NCBI RefSeq assembly: GCF_025698545.1
Contig: NC_068572.1
Span: forward strand, 2,914,001-2,978,000
Reading direction: 5' to 3'
Length of the DNA: 64,000 bases
Source of the DNA: Gossypium raimondii
Lineage: Eukaryota; Streptophyta; Magnoliopsida; Malvales; Malvaceae
The notes under the pieces are model-generated. The model saw only the letters and a program-made list of their open reading frames with translations, searched no databases and was not told the DNA's origin. This document shows, one piece after another, positions 37,905 to 48,138 of this stretch (position 1 is the stretch's first letter; each line of letters opens with the position of its first letter). Made by a program: the position numbers and the translations under genes.

Positions 37905-38300
37905 GCCTGAAATATGGGAGGGTTCGGGTAAAAATATAGGCCTGAAATATGGGCTTGGGCAAAAAAACGAGGCCCGTTTAGAAAACGGGTCCGGCCTCAG
38001 GCACAACTTTTTTGGCCCGGCCTGGCCCAAATATAATAAATATATTTATTTTTAATTTTTAATTTTAAAATATTTTTAAAATACTTTTTTATTATTTTTT
38101 AAATATTTTTAAAATATATATATTTTATTTTTAAAATAAAATTTTGGTGTTTATTAAAAAATAGGCCGGGCCGGGCTCGGGCTCGGGCTTATGAATTTTT
38201 TCTCTGGCCATGCCTGGACAAAATTTTAGGCCCATATTTTGGGCCGGGTCGAAATTTTTTCTGGGCCCGGTCCGGCCCGGCCTATGAGCACCTCTAAGTC
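37905..38300 (+). repeat. Dispersed GGCCCGGCCC-rich repeat
   Basis: Second copy of the family at 25655. Its 3' part is longer and ends CGGCCCGGCCTATGAGCAC; the complement, GTGCTCATGGGCC, opens the 32105 repeat. The two GC-rich repeat families therefore share a terminus. Confidence 0.65.
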
Positions 38301-39164
38301 AATCTTGTACCAGTTTCAATTGTACTGGCCGATGCACATCATTCTAGTAGTAAACTAGAATTACCAACTCTCTTTTCTGTATTGATAAATTTTTGAGTTT
38401 GTAGTGAAAAAAAATAAAACGTTAAATGCTAAAATTAATTTTAGACTTTAAAGTGAAGTTACGGATGTAAAAATAATATTTTATATAATAATTAGTAAAA
38501 AAAAGTTGATTAAGTCTTAAATGGGTTAGTATTGTTGCCATTGCATCAACCTAGAAGATGGATTAGAAATGCACTTAAGCACGTAATATTCTTCTCTTTA
38601 GAAACTAGTTTAACGTTACCGCTAGAAAAAAACTATAGTTTTCATAATTGGATTAGATTAGCCGGTTGGATTAGTTGAATAAGAAATTAATCAAAGTATC
38701 GATATAGAATAAGAAATTGGATCGATTGGCCCACGAATCAGATTAAAAATTCGATTGAACCGATTAAACCAAATTTACTATAGAACCATAAAGAGCTTTC
38801 GAAATATTAACTCTATTAAACAATATCGATATTTTTTAAACAGTAAATATGAACTCTGTTAAAATTTAATATTTTACTAATATAAAGAATAAAATAATCA
38901 ATTTAATAATAGTGAAATTAATTTGATACCATACTTACCTCTACCAACTTGACTAATGTCAAGCAAGGGCGTAGTATAATTATGATTATATTATCTCTTA
39001 AATGTTAATCGTTCAATTTAATCCTTTTTTAATTTTTATTTAAATAAAATAATTACAATTTTGACCCCTTTCGAAAGTTTGAAGTTTTGTAATTTATTTT
39101 GAGCCCCCATTATATAATTCCGGCTTCACTCTTGATATCGATTTTATGATTTTCACAACCGTTC

Positions 39165-39320
39165 TGATTATATCTGCTCTTTTTAATAAAATACCTAGAA
39201 CTATCTATAGTCCATCTTTCGACCCATAAATAGAAGGATAATGTGCTTCAGCGCACTCAAACCCAAAATTTGTATTGACAACTATGCCTATATCAATCGA
39301 GTTAAGACTTGATCGACGAT
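39165..39320 (-). repeat. tRNA-derived SINE copy
   Basis: Minus-strand copy: TACCTAGAACTATCTATAG, then AGAAGGATAATGTGCTTCAG, TTGACAACTATGCC and ATCGAGTTAAGACTTGATCG. This copy is uninterrupted through the region where the copy at 40150 holds a MITE. Confidence 0.7.
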
Positions 39321-39544
39321 CAAAGGGTCTTCATTGGACAAAAATACTAACAATAAACTCTATACGTCCATAAGATCTTATACACACTAAAAGGGCTTTA
39401 TTTTCTTAGGCTTTTTATTATAATGACCCTTCATCGCCCATTATCATTGGGCTAAACCAGTAGCCTTTTAAATGCTCCTAACAATTACAATTATCAGTCC
39501 TAAAGCCCCAAAAAAGAAAACAATTTTCTTGAGTACCCATTAAT

Positions 39545-39700
39545 TTTGATTGATCGGTGGATTAAGTTTTAATTTGATTGACATTGATGTTATTGTTAAT
39601 ATAAGAGGACGTGGGTTCAAATACACTGAAGTGCATTATCCTCCTATTTAATGGTTGAGGAAGAGCTATGGATAGTTTAGGTATTATATAAAAAAAAGAG
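39545..39700 (+). repeat. tRNA-derived SINE copy
   Basis: Plus-strand copy: GATTAAGTTTTAATTTGATT, GAGGACGTGGGTTCAAATAC (B-box-like), GAAGTGCATTATCCTCCTAT and GAAGAGCTATGGATAG. It lies head-on with the 39165 copy, about 225 bp away. Confidence 0.7.
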
Positions 39701-40149
39701 CAAATATGATAAAGAACTAATAATAAGATTAATGTTTAAAAAAATCTGATTGAATTATTGTTACGAATAAATCGGATATTAATTAATTTGGTTGAAAAAT
39801 AATTTTTTACAAAATAAATTATATTTTTATGAGTGAATATTGTATTTTAAAAAATATTTTAGATAAAAATATTTTAAAATTAGATGCCATAAATTACAAC
39901 ATTAAAAATATTTGAAAATGGATGAGTGGTTAAGTTGAAAGGTTTAAACCTAGGCTTTATTTGATAATCCATTAAAATAATAAAATCAACTAAAAATAAT
40001 AATATTTTAGTAATTTAATTTTTAAGTATGTTTAATAATTCATAAAAAATGATAGATATTTTTAATAAAAAATGTGAATAAATGGTAACAAATGAGGAGC
40101 TACTTATCGTTTCATTTATTTTTAAATTATATTGTATTATATTTATTAT

Positions 40150-40945
40150 TTTTATACAATATTTAGAAGGATAAACTATCAAAATAATTACTTTTGTTTG
40201 TCTCAGATTACATTTTAGTCACTTATATTTGAAATGTTACGTTTTAGTCACTTACGTTGTTATGTTGTAACATTATAGTCACTGAACTGTTAATTGTTGT
40301 TAACGGTGTACCGGTAAGTTGATGTGGCGCGTTAAATCATCATTCCAAATGAAAATTTTAGGTTAAACTATACAATTGGTCCCTTTTTTATTTTGAGCTA
40401 ATTTTTTTTTCCTTTTATGTTCTTTTAACTTTCTTTTTTTTTTTCTTATTTGTTTTCCATTATCTTCTACTTCTTTCAATTATTTATGTCAGCAATTGGC
40501 CATGATTGGTTGGTTCGGAGAACAAAATGAGAAGCAGAAGAGAATGGAAAAAAAAGGGAAAGTTCAAAGAATATAAAAGAATATATTTAAATTGTTCAAA
40601 ACGAAAAAAATATAAGGACCAATTTTGTAATTTAACCTAAAATTTTCATTTGAAAAGATGGTTTAACGTGCCACGTCAGCTTACCGTTACACCGTTAACG
40701 GCTCAATGACTAAAATGTTACAACACGATAACGTAAGTGACTAAAACGTAACATTTCAAACACAAGTAAGTAAAATGTAATATGAGGCAAACAAAAGTGA
40801 CTATTTTGGTAATTTACACTATCTAGAATTACTCATAACCACTTTTCAACTCTTAAAGAGGATAAACGCGCTTCATTGTGCTCAAACACATGTTCTCCGA
40901 CACTAACAATAATGTTGATGCCAATTGAGTCAAGACTCGGTTTGA
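40150..40945 (-). repeat. SINE copy interrupted by a MITE
   Basis: The SINE tail TTTTTATACAATATTTAGAA (40149-40168) is separated by 651 bp from the rest, which resumes ATCTAGAATTACTCATAACC at 40821 and continues through CGCGCTTCATTGTGCTC and GATGCCAATTGAGTCAAGAC. Joined, the two parts match the uninterrupted copies at 2195 and 39165, which proves the order of events. Confidence 0.8.
40169..40819. mobile_element. MULE-type MITE, 651 bp, with 9-bp target duplication
   Basis: Ends GGATAAACTATC and GGTAATTTACAC; arms of about 290-310 bp carry TAGTCACTTA / TAAGTGACTA phrases. Target duplication TATTTAGAA (40160-40168) and TATCTAGAA (40820-40828), one mismatch. The family is that of the kinase-carrying element at 18003-18994. 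Between the arms it keeps TTCAATTATTTATGTCAGCA and GATTGGTTGGTT, which in the larger element belong to the sequence next to the kinase exon. It therefore looks like an internally deleted derivative. Confidence 0.85.
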
Positions 40946-41712
40946 ATAGATTCAGCCCATTATCCTTTAAATACTTTACATTTATCCAACAATCTAATTA
41001 TATCTCACACTTAATTTTAAGTAATATACCAAATAAATTTTACAACTTAAATTCAACACTTAAATGTTCAGTACTTAAAATTTTCAGTTTATCAAACATC
41101 TCAATGTTGATTTTATATAATTTTTCCTTCACGCACAACATTATATTACAAGTTAACTTGACATTAACTTAATGATAAAATCATTCAAAATTTCAAATTA
41201 AAACAATGACACAAAATAAATGGAAGGTACGATATCTAAGTCTTTTAATTTCAACAAAAAGAAAATTACTTTTATAATTTTAAATTGTTGTTAAAAAACC
41301 ATTCCCTATATTTTTTCATGTATTTTTATCAATAACTGTATATGTAGGTTGTGCCTCGTATTTTTCGGAGAAACAGATGGCGACATTGTGACGAGGAGGA
41401 TCACGACGTCGTGACGATGCAACTCGAAACGTCACGACGAGGCGAAAACGACGTCACGACTTGTTCTTCCATTTGGTAGCCACGTTTTAGACTTCAAACA
41501 GGACTTCTTCTCCCAATTAGACTCTGATTATTCTAGAGATGTTTTAGTATGATTAGAACTCTAATCTTAGTTTGTTTAAAAGGGCCATTGTATTCCTAAT
41601 TTGAGTAGCCAAAAATTGATACGCCAATTAGCAAGGGGTTTTCTTTGAGGGCAACAAGATGTATTTGGGGTTTTGGGTAATGTACGAGTTGTACATTTAA
41701 GTTTACTTTCTC

Positions 41713-44638
41713 TGTAACACCCCTTACCCGTATCCAACACCGGAATAGGGTACGAGGCATTACCAAAAAACATACACTTGTAAACATATTTAACCGAGTT
41801 ATAAAATTTCATTAATATATAAAACTTTCAAAATAATTAACATGTTTCTATAACTTTTCACAATATATCCTCAAAATATTATAATCATAATAATTAGGGC
41901 CTGCGAGACCCGATACATACTCATGCAATTTAATGCTTCATTTCCATTTCATTCAATTCGCAATTTCTCATGCTCATAATTTAAATCATATCACTAGCAA
42001 TTTCCATTTAATTCACGTACAATTCAATGACATCAAATTCAAAACTAATACGTATTTACCATTTAACTCAATGTTTATTGATTATACCATTCAATAACAC
42101 ATTTATGAAATTCTCAATTTAGCAATGAAAATATCACTTTAGTTTGAATAACAACATCGTCTTGATATAAATACACTACCACTTATCCATTTACTTTAAT
42201 TCTTTTGGGCCCATTTGTCACTTACCATCCTTAATCAAATTAGGGAACGGTCACGGAAAATTGAGTACTTCAATTTCACTTTGCCATAGTATAACTATGG
42301 TCTTACGTATGATCACTTATCACTTGTCCTTGATCAGATAAGTGTAGCCACCTATCACTTTATTTCTTGATCAGATAAGTGTAGCCACTTATCACTTTGT
42401 TTCTTGATCAGATAAGTGTAGCCACTTATCACTTTGTCTCTTGATCAGATAAGTGTAGCTAAAGCTATCACTTATCACTTTGTCTCTTGATCAGATAAGT
42501 ATAGCCGAAGCTATCACTTATCACTTTTCACTTGTCACTTGATCAGATAAGTGTAGCCGAAGCTATCACTTATCACTTTCCACTGTCACTTGATCGGATA
42601 AGTGTAGCTAAAGCTACCACTTATCACTTTGTCACTTGATCAAGTACTCAAATCCGCGTTCACTCAATTTGATCATTTATTCATATATCGGGCTTACCAA
42701 CATGTGTTAATTCATAAACCATTCATGGTATTATTTCATGCCAAATCATATACTGAATATACCATACACATATACTATGAAACTTTATTTTCACACATGA
42801 GCTTAAACCATGACCAATAATGCACAAAATAAGCATCATTCATATTTCATCGTTTATGAGTTATAATCAAACATATGACCATTTATACACGAATCATTCA
42901 TATATTTCCCAATTTTCCTCCTCCTCCTCTCCATTCCACATCCTTAATGTGTATAACACACTTAAACAACATTAACCATAATTTCAATATTCACTAACAT
43001 GTATATTCAAAGTTGTTTATCCGAGTCAGAGTCACTAAATTATTTTTATCCGGAGCTACAGAGCTCCAAATTAAGATCCGTTAATTTTCCCTGAAACTAG
43101 ACTCACATATCTTCATACCATAAAATTTTCATAATTTTTGGTTTAGCAAAATAGTACAGTTTATTCTTTAAAGTTTCCCCTGTTTCGCTTCTGACAGTTC
43201 CGACCACTCTTCACTAAAAATTAATTATCTCATTGTACAGAATTCGGATGATGTTTTAGCTTGTTTCTTCTAAAAATAGACTCATTAAGGATTCTAACCA
43301 TATAAACTATAACTCATAATCATTTTTTACAATTTTAATGATTTTCCAAAGTCAGAACAGGGAACCTGAATTCATTCTGACCTTGTCTCACAAAATCTAT
43401 TATATCTCATGATTTACAATTCCATTGCTCACATCATTTCTTTTATAAGAAACTAGACTCAATAAGCTTTAATTTCATATTTTATTCATCCTCTAATTCA
43501 ATCTCTACAATTTTGGTGCTTTTTCAAAGTTACACTACCGCTGCTGTCCAAAACTGCTTTAGTGCAAAATGTTGATTTCCATTTTGCCCCAAATTTCACA
43601 GTTTATACAATTCGGTCCTTTCTCAATTAACCCCTCAATTAATCTAATTTTCTCAATTAGTACTTTACTAGACATTATAAGTTGTTACACAACTGTTGAA
43701 ATTCAGAATTTCCACATATAACTCTATCTTCAAACTCTTTTACTATTAGGTCCCAAACATTCACTTTCTATTCAATTCTTTCAATAAAATCAGCATATGA
43801 ACAATTTAAAGCTCTAATTTCATGCTAAATCATCATATACTTCCAGCACATATTCATATCAACTTTCAACTTCTTTCATAAAATCAAAAACTAATGAATT
43901 TAACAAGTGGGCCTAGTTGTAAAAGTCATAAAAATACAAAAATTTCAAGAAATAGTCAAGAATTGAACTTACTTGTAATAAAAATATGAAGAACCAGCTT
44001 GAAGAAGCCCTTCCATGGTGTTTTAGCTGATGAGAATTCAGAAAAATGAAGAGAAATCTAGATAATTCCACTTGGGTCCTAACTTTATTAAGCAAATTTT
44101 GCAATTTTCCAATTTTGCCCTTAATTCTCCTTACTTTCTTGCTGATTTCATGCCTCTGTTGTCCAGCCCAAATAGACCTTGGGTCTATTTGCTTTTAAGC
44201 CCTCTTCCTTTTATCATTTAAGCTATTTAATCATTTCCCAAAATTTTGCATTTGTTACAATTTAGTCCTTTTGTTCAATTAATTATCGGAACTTTAAAAT
44301 TTCTTAACGAAACTTTCATACTAACTTTTAACACTCCATAAATATTTATAAAAATATTTATGGCTCAGTTTAAAATCCCGAGGTCTTGATACCTCATTTC
44401 GATTCTAATTATTTTAATATTTATTTCTAGTGCACTATTCACTATTTCAAAATTTTCCTAACTTCATATTTAACTTATACTTACTAAATTAATAATATTT
44501 TCTACCCATTTGTCGAATTTAGTGATCTCGAATCACCGTTCCGACACCTCTGAAAATTCAAGCCATTACATTTTTTTTTCGTCGGATTTGTGGTCCCGAA
44601 ACCACTGTTCCTACTAAGCCTAAAATCGGGCTATTACA
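41713..44638 (+). repeat. Inner solo LTR, 2926 bp, gypsy-like
   Basis: Begins TGTAACACCCCTTACCCG and ends CGGGCTATTACA, flanked by a perfect duplication TTCTC (41708-41712 and 44639-44643) that lies within the outer LTR. Near the start is GGAATAGGGTACGAGGCATT. A minisatellite lies at 42311-42651. The middle repeats the phrase ...ACTAGACTC...ATAACTC and CTGACAGTTC that marks this LTR type. No gag or pol sequence is present. Long LTRs with this opening are common for large gypsy elements in cotton-like genomes (recalled, not checked). Confidence 0.9.
42311..42651 (+). repeat. Minisatellite inside the inner solo LTR
   Basis: About eight imperfect units of 40-60 bp, each containing TTGATCAGATAAGTGTAGCC and CACTTATCACTTTG. 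Some units add AAGCTATCACTTATCACTTT. The length variation between units and lack of unique spacers rule out a CRISPR array. Confidence 0.9.
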
Positions 44639-45414
44639 TTCTCCATATTGTACTATTGTTTATTTACTCATTTAGTGAAAAGTCGAAGCCTCATTTACCT
44701 GTGATTTTTCCCTCTTTGAGGGTTTTCCATGTAAAATAATTGTATTCGTTACTCTTCACTTGTAATAGCTCGTTGTTTATAAGGGTTGATTCCCAACAGT
44801 ATATAATTTTTATTATTTTGTCAATTATTACTATTTTATTATGCATGTAGCGAGTTTATAATATTATCGATAATTATTATATAAACATTTTAATTGATTA
44901 CATATCGTATAAAAATAAATATAAACATATAAAATTATAAATTATTTTTATATAAGTTATGTCACACATGTGATTAAAAAATTATATAAAAATATATTTG
45001 TGCAAAAATTATGTAAAAGTGAATAAGGATTTGAGTATCTTAGTATAAGTTCTACATTCTGTAGTTTAATTATAAGTTTAAATTGACAAAATTATCTAAA
45101 TATGCTAGAAAGATCAATTGAGAAATTAGGTTGTTTTTTTTTTTAATTTATCGATCTATTTTTGGGGAGAGAAAAGACAATGCGTCCTCTAGGGTGCGTT
45201 TTTACTGATCTGGCAAGGAAAACACGCCCCGTAGAACACATTTTCTTCTCTTTCATAAAAGCGCGTCCTAAGTGGCATGTTTTCTCTACCAGGTCAGTGA
45301 AAACACGTTCTGTAGGACGCATTTTCTGTCCAACGGTAACATTTCCTAACAAGTAATAATTCCAGCGACTATGGAGTCCCAATGGCTATAGGACTTCAAG
45401 AGCCATATTTTTCC

Positions 45415-45422
45415 TATATAAA
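45415..45422 (+). promoter_or_regulatory. TATA box upstream of the second PMD copy
   Basis: TATATAAA followed by a CT-rich leader (CTCTCATTCTTTTCAACTC). It has the same layout as the presumed promoter of the first PMD copy at 11695. Confidence 0.5.
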
Positions 45423-45859
45423 GCCCTCCAACTCTCATTCTTTTCAACTCAACTCTCAATCTTTGCAATTTGATTCTCAATTTCTTGTTCTCAATCTTTT
45501 ATTCTCAATTGTCAATTCTCGATTTTTTATTCTAAATTCCCAATTTCAATTTTTTTTTTAAATTTTTCTAAATCCTTTAATTTGATTTTATTCATTCTTC
45601 GATGGCAAATCAACTTATTTGTTTAAATGACAAGCACATCTCCAACGTTCAATAACAAACGGTAAGAAAATGTTATTAAATTATTTAATTTTAATCAGTT
45701 AGTTATTATGATGTTAAGAAACTATTATTAAATTATTTAATTTTAAATAGTTAATTATTATGTTGTTTAGATTATTAATTTTGTATGTTATATTTTCAGT
45801 CGTAAGATCAAATTTTGGAGACGTACATAAACAATGTAAGCGAAGGTGCACCGGATGCC

Positions 45860-46330
45860 ATTTATGGTCACTTGTGAGATGTTAGATTTTTATATGTGGC
45901 TGGCATGCTTGGGAGGACTAAATTGAATCCCCCACCTATCAGTGCTTTGGCCGAAAGATGGAAACCAGAGACATACACATTTCATCTTCCTTGTGGTGAG
46001 TGTACAATTACACTCGAGGATGTTAGTTTACAACTTAGTTTATTGGTCAACGGGGAAGTCGTTACGGGGCTAGTGATTAATGTCGATTGGAGTGCAACAT
46101 CCGACCAACTACTAAGGAATGTGCCAAAACGGTTTAAGGGTAGCTAGAGTGAGATGAAATGGTTGGTGGGCAACTTCAAACATATCGAGGCCTCCACGAG
46201 TGATGTTGAAAAGGAACAATTCGTGCGCATAGTCATATTGAGGTTGATCGGGGATATGCTAATGCCAGATAAACCTCGCAATCTGGTACATTTAAGGTTG
46301 ATCAGTGATTATACCGTGTCGGGTTGAAGT
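45860..46330 (+). pseudogene. Plant mobile domain pseudogene, second copy
   Basis: Conceptual translation gives YVAGMLGRTKLNPPPISALA, ERWKPETYTFHLPCGECTIT and LEDVSLQLSLLVNGEVV. This is the N-terminal half of the plant mobile domain and is clearly related to the copy at 12032. It is interrupted by TGA at 45875, TAG at 46145 and a further stop near 46325; after the TAG the same frame continues (EMKWLVGNFKHIEAS). The longest open piece is 45896-46147. It lies in the left arm of the foldback, whose right arm holds a much shorter inverted copy. It encodes no protein of normal length. Confidence 0.85.
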
Positions 46331-47189
46331 GTAACTGATGCTTCAAGTTTACAAAGGTTATGTTGCCAAGGGATTGAGCATAACTTTGACCCTAGTTGGC
46401 AGTGGTTATACAGGCACGATAATGATTTTTTTTTCATCGTCAAAAGAGGATATTATATACCACCGAATCAGAAGTGCGATGGATGAAAACAAAGTGGCAT
46501 TTTAGTATAATCAAGTAATTCGGTGGACATAGATAAAACAAATTACTTGATTATAGTAATATGTCATTGCATTTTTCTTCTTTGTAGTTTTGTTTCGGTT
46601 GTGTATAGCATCCTCCCGTGATGATGAGAAATTTGTTGTCGTGCCCGCATAACCACTGTCAAGTGGGGGCCCATTTATGCTTCATCCCTTTATGACATTA
46701 CCTTTGTAAAATTGAAGCCCTAGTTACACTTCAACTAGAGACCATATAATTACCATCAACTAGGACATTGAGTTGCAACGCGATCCAGCTTCTCAGGTGA
46801 TGGCTCCATGCTCACATGCCAGATGAAATTCATAGGTCACCCAGCTTCACGGCACCACCATAAATTCAACTATACCTTAAAACTATAACAATGTCTATCT
46901 CAAACACGAGAAAAGATAAATCTACAAACTTTTCTAATTTCAAACTGTAAGAAAAAAAAACAATTTTTAGGAAAGTGAAAACAAGTCCTAAAGAGCGCCT
47001 TTTCACTAATCCTGCAGAGAAAACACACCATTTAGGACACGTTTGTATGAAAGAGAAAAAACGCGCCCTATAAGACGCGTTTTCTTTTCTCTCTCCAAAA
47101 AACAACTTAAATCAATCAATTAAAAAAAAAACAGCCTAATTTCTCAATTGATTTTTTCCCAGCATATTTAGATAATTTTGCCGGTTTAA

Positions 47190-48138
47190 AATTTTTTTAT
47201 AGAAATTCTATAGAAGTAGAGAAAAAAAACCCCTTGTTTTCGTAATATTTCTTATACAAAATTAAGTTATAAATTAGAAAAAAAAATACAGCATCATGGT
47301 TTGAACTATGATCATTAGGGTGTGAGCAAAAAATTTAATTATTGTTTTATAATGCAATTGATTTATCATAATATTTGTTATATTTTAAATAAATTTTTAA
47401 CTAAATTGATATTCGATTTATTCGAGATATTACCACAATTAAAGATTTAAATATAATATACATTAATTATACCAAATTAATCTAGAAAATAATAATTCAA
47501 AACATAATTATTTAAATACTTATATTATATTATTTTTATTAAAATTCTAATTTTTCATTAAAATTTATGCGAATAAAATTACACTCCTTGCTTTTTAAAG
47601 CCCAAATTCAAAAAATTCCTTTAAAAAATTTCCGGACCTACTCTAACCTCTCTTAAAACACCTCCGTCTCCGCCAGACAAGCCTCTCGGCACCACTTCCG
47701 ACAGTCCGGTAATTCTTGAAACCCTAAACTTGAAGATATCTACGGTGATTTTGAGTTATCTGGTCTCTGCTATATGTTATTTTCCGTTTTCGATCCTACT
47801 GCTTGTTACTCTTTTTTCTGCTTACTTTGTTGCGAAGGAGAAATTTTTTAAAGCTATTTGTTTAGCGGAAATAGCGGACCGTTGTTGCCGCCGTTTTCTG
47901 TTAATCTGCTAGTTGCGATGGCGATCCGCTGCTATCGGTGTTAAATTTGTTCGCACTGGCGGACGGGGTCGCTACGCCACCGCTATTTGAAACCCTACTC
48001 TACTTCTCACTGTTTCTTTGCTTTTGCTTTTTGTTTACAGTTTTTTGGATTTTTTGATTTCTGGGTGAAGTGCGGAAAGAGTTGCTTTCCTAAAGGGTAC
48101 AGAAATCTTAACACACAGGTGCCAGAACTACCTACAAT
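47190..48138 (+). promoter_or_regulatory. Promoter and 5' UTR of LSM7
   Basis: The first 400 bp is AT-rich with no gene. From about 47630 the composition becomes leader-like (CACCTCCGTCTCCGCC). A telo-box-like AAACCCTAA lies at 47719-47727, common just downstream of the start in plant genes for RNA and ribosome functions. A GT donor (GGTAATTC near 47709) and a pyrimidine-rich acceptor (TTTGTTTACAG near 48040) could bound a leader intron. The exact transcript start is not visible. Confidence 0.4.

Larger units (their letters stand above)
37421..41342. other. Gene-free repeat mosaic
   Basis: No supportable gene. It holds the repeats listed separately (GGCCCGGCC repeat, three SINE copies, one MITE) plus AT-rich sequence. 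A MITE-like block at 38940-39130 (CAAGCAAGGGCGTAGTA to CCGGCTTCACTC) resembles those at 24510 and 27480. Confidence 0.5.
41343..44798 (+). repeat. Outer solo LTR, interrupted by a second solo LTR
   Basis: Begins TGTAGGTTGTGCC and ends GATTCCCAACA with a perfect 5-bp duplication GTATA (41338-41342 and 44799-44803). Without the insert it is about 525 bp (41343-41712 plus 44644-44798). Its 5' part carries a cluster of CGTCACGACG / GACGTCGTGA motifs (41380-41460). The 3' part has TGAGGGTTTTCCATGTAAA, the usual copia LTR end region. There is no internal domain. A fragment of the same family lies at 30600-30790. Confidence 0.85.
45070..47190. mobile_element. PMD-carrying foldback (giant inverted repeat) element
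   Basis: The outer arms at about 45075-45350 and 46900-47185 are inverted copies: AAAATTATCTAAATATGCT at the left and AGCATATTTAGATAATTTT at the right, then GAAATTAGG...TG and the repeated CGCGTTTTC / GAAAACGCG-type text. The arms continue to the centre. Text at 46320-46480 (GTTGAAGTGTAACT, AGTGGTTATACAGGCACGA) recurs inverted at 46595-46740, and the right arm at about 46745-46830 is an inverted, degenerate PMD piece. The innermost arms are perfect: TATAATCAAGTAATT (46506-46520) and its complement (46541-46555), leaving a 20-nt loop. The right arm is about 800 bp shorter because most of the PMD is deleted. Exact outer ends and a target duplication could not be fixed. Confidence 0.75.

Noticed and set aside
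42311..42651. Regularly spaced repeats resembling a CRISPR array
   Set aside because: Eukaryotic LTR minisatellite; units run into each other, vary in length and have no unique spacers.
45162..45382. Short frames on both strands with repeated T-R-P-x-G-R-V-F-like phrases
   Set aside because: They are translations of the repeated GCGTTTTC-type arm sequence of the foldback and occur again in the opposite arm.
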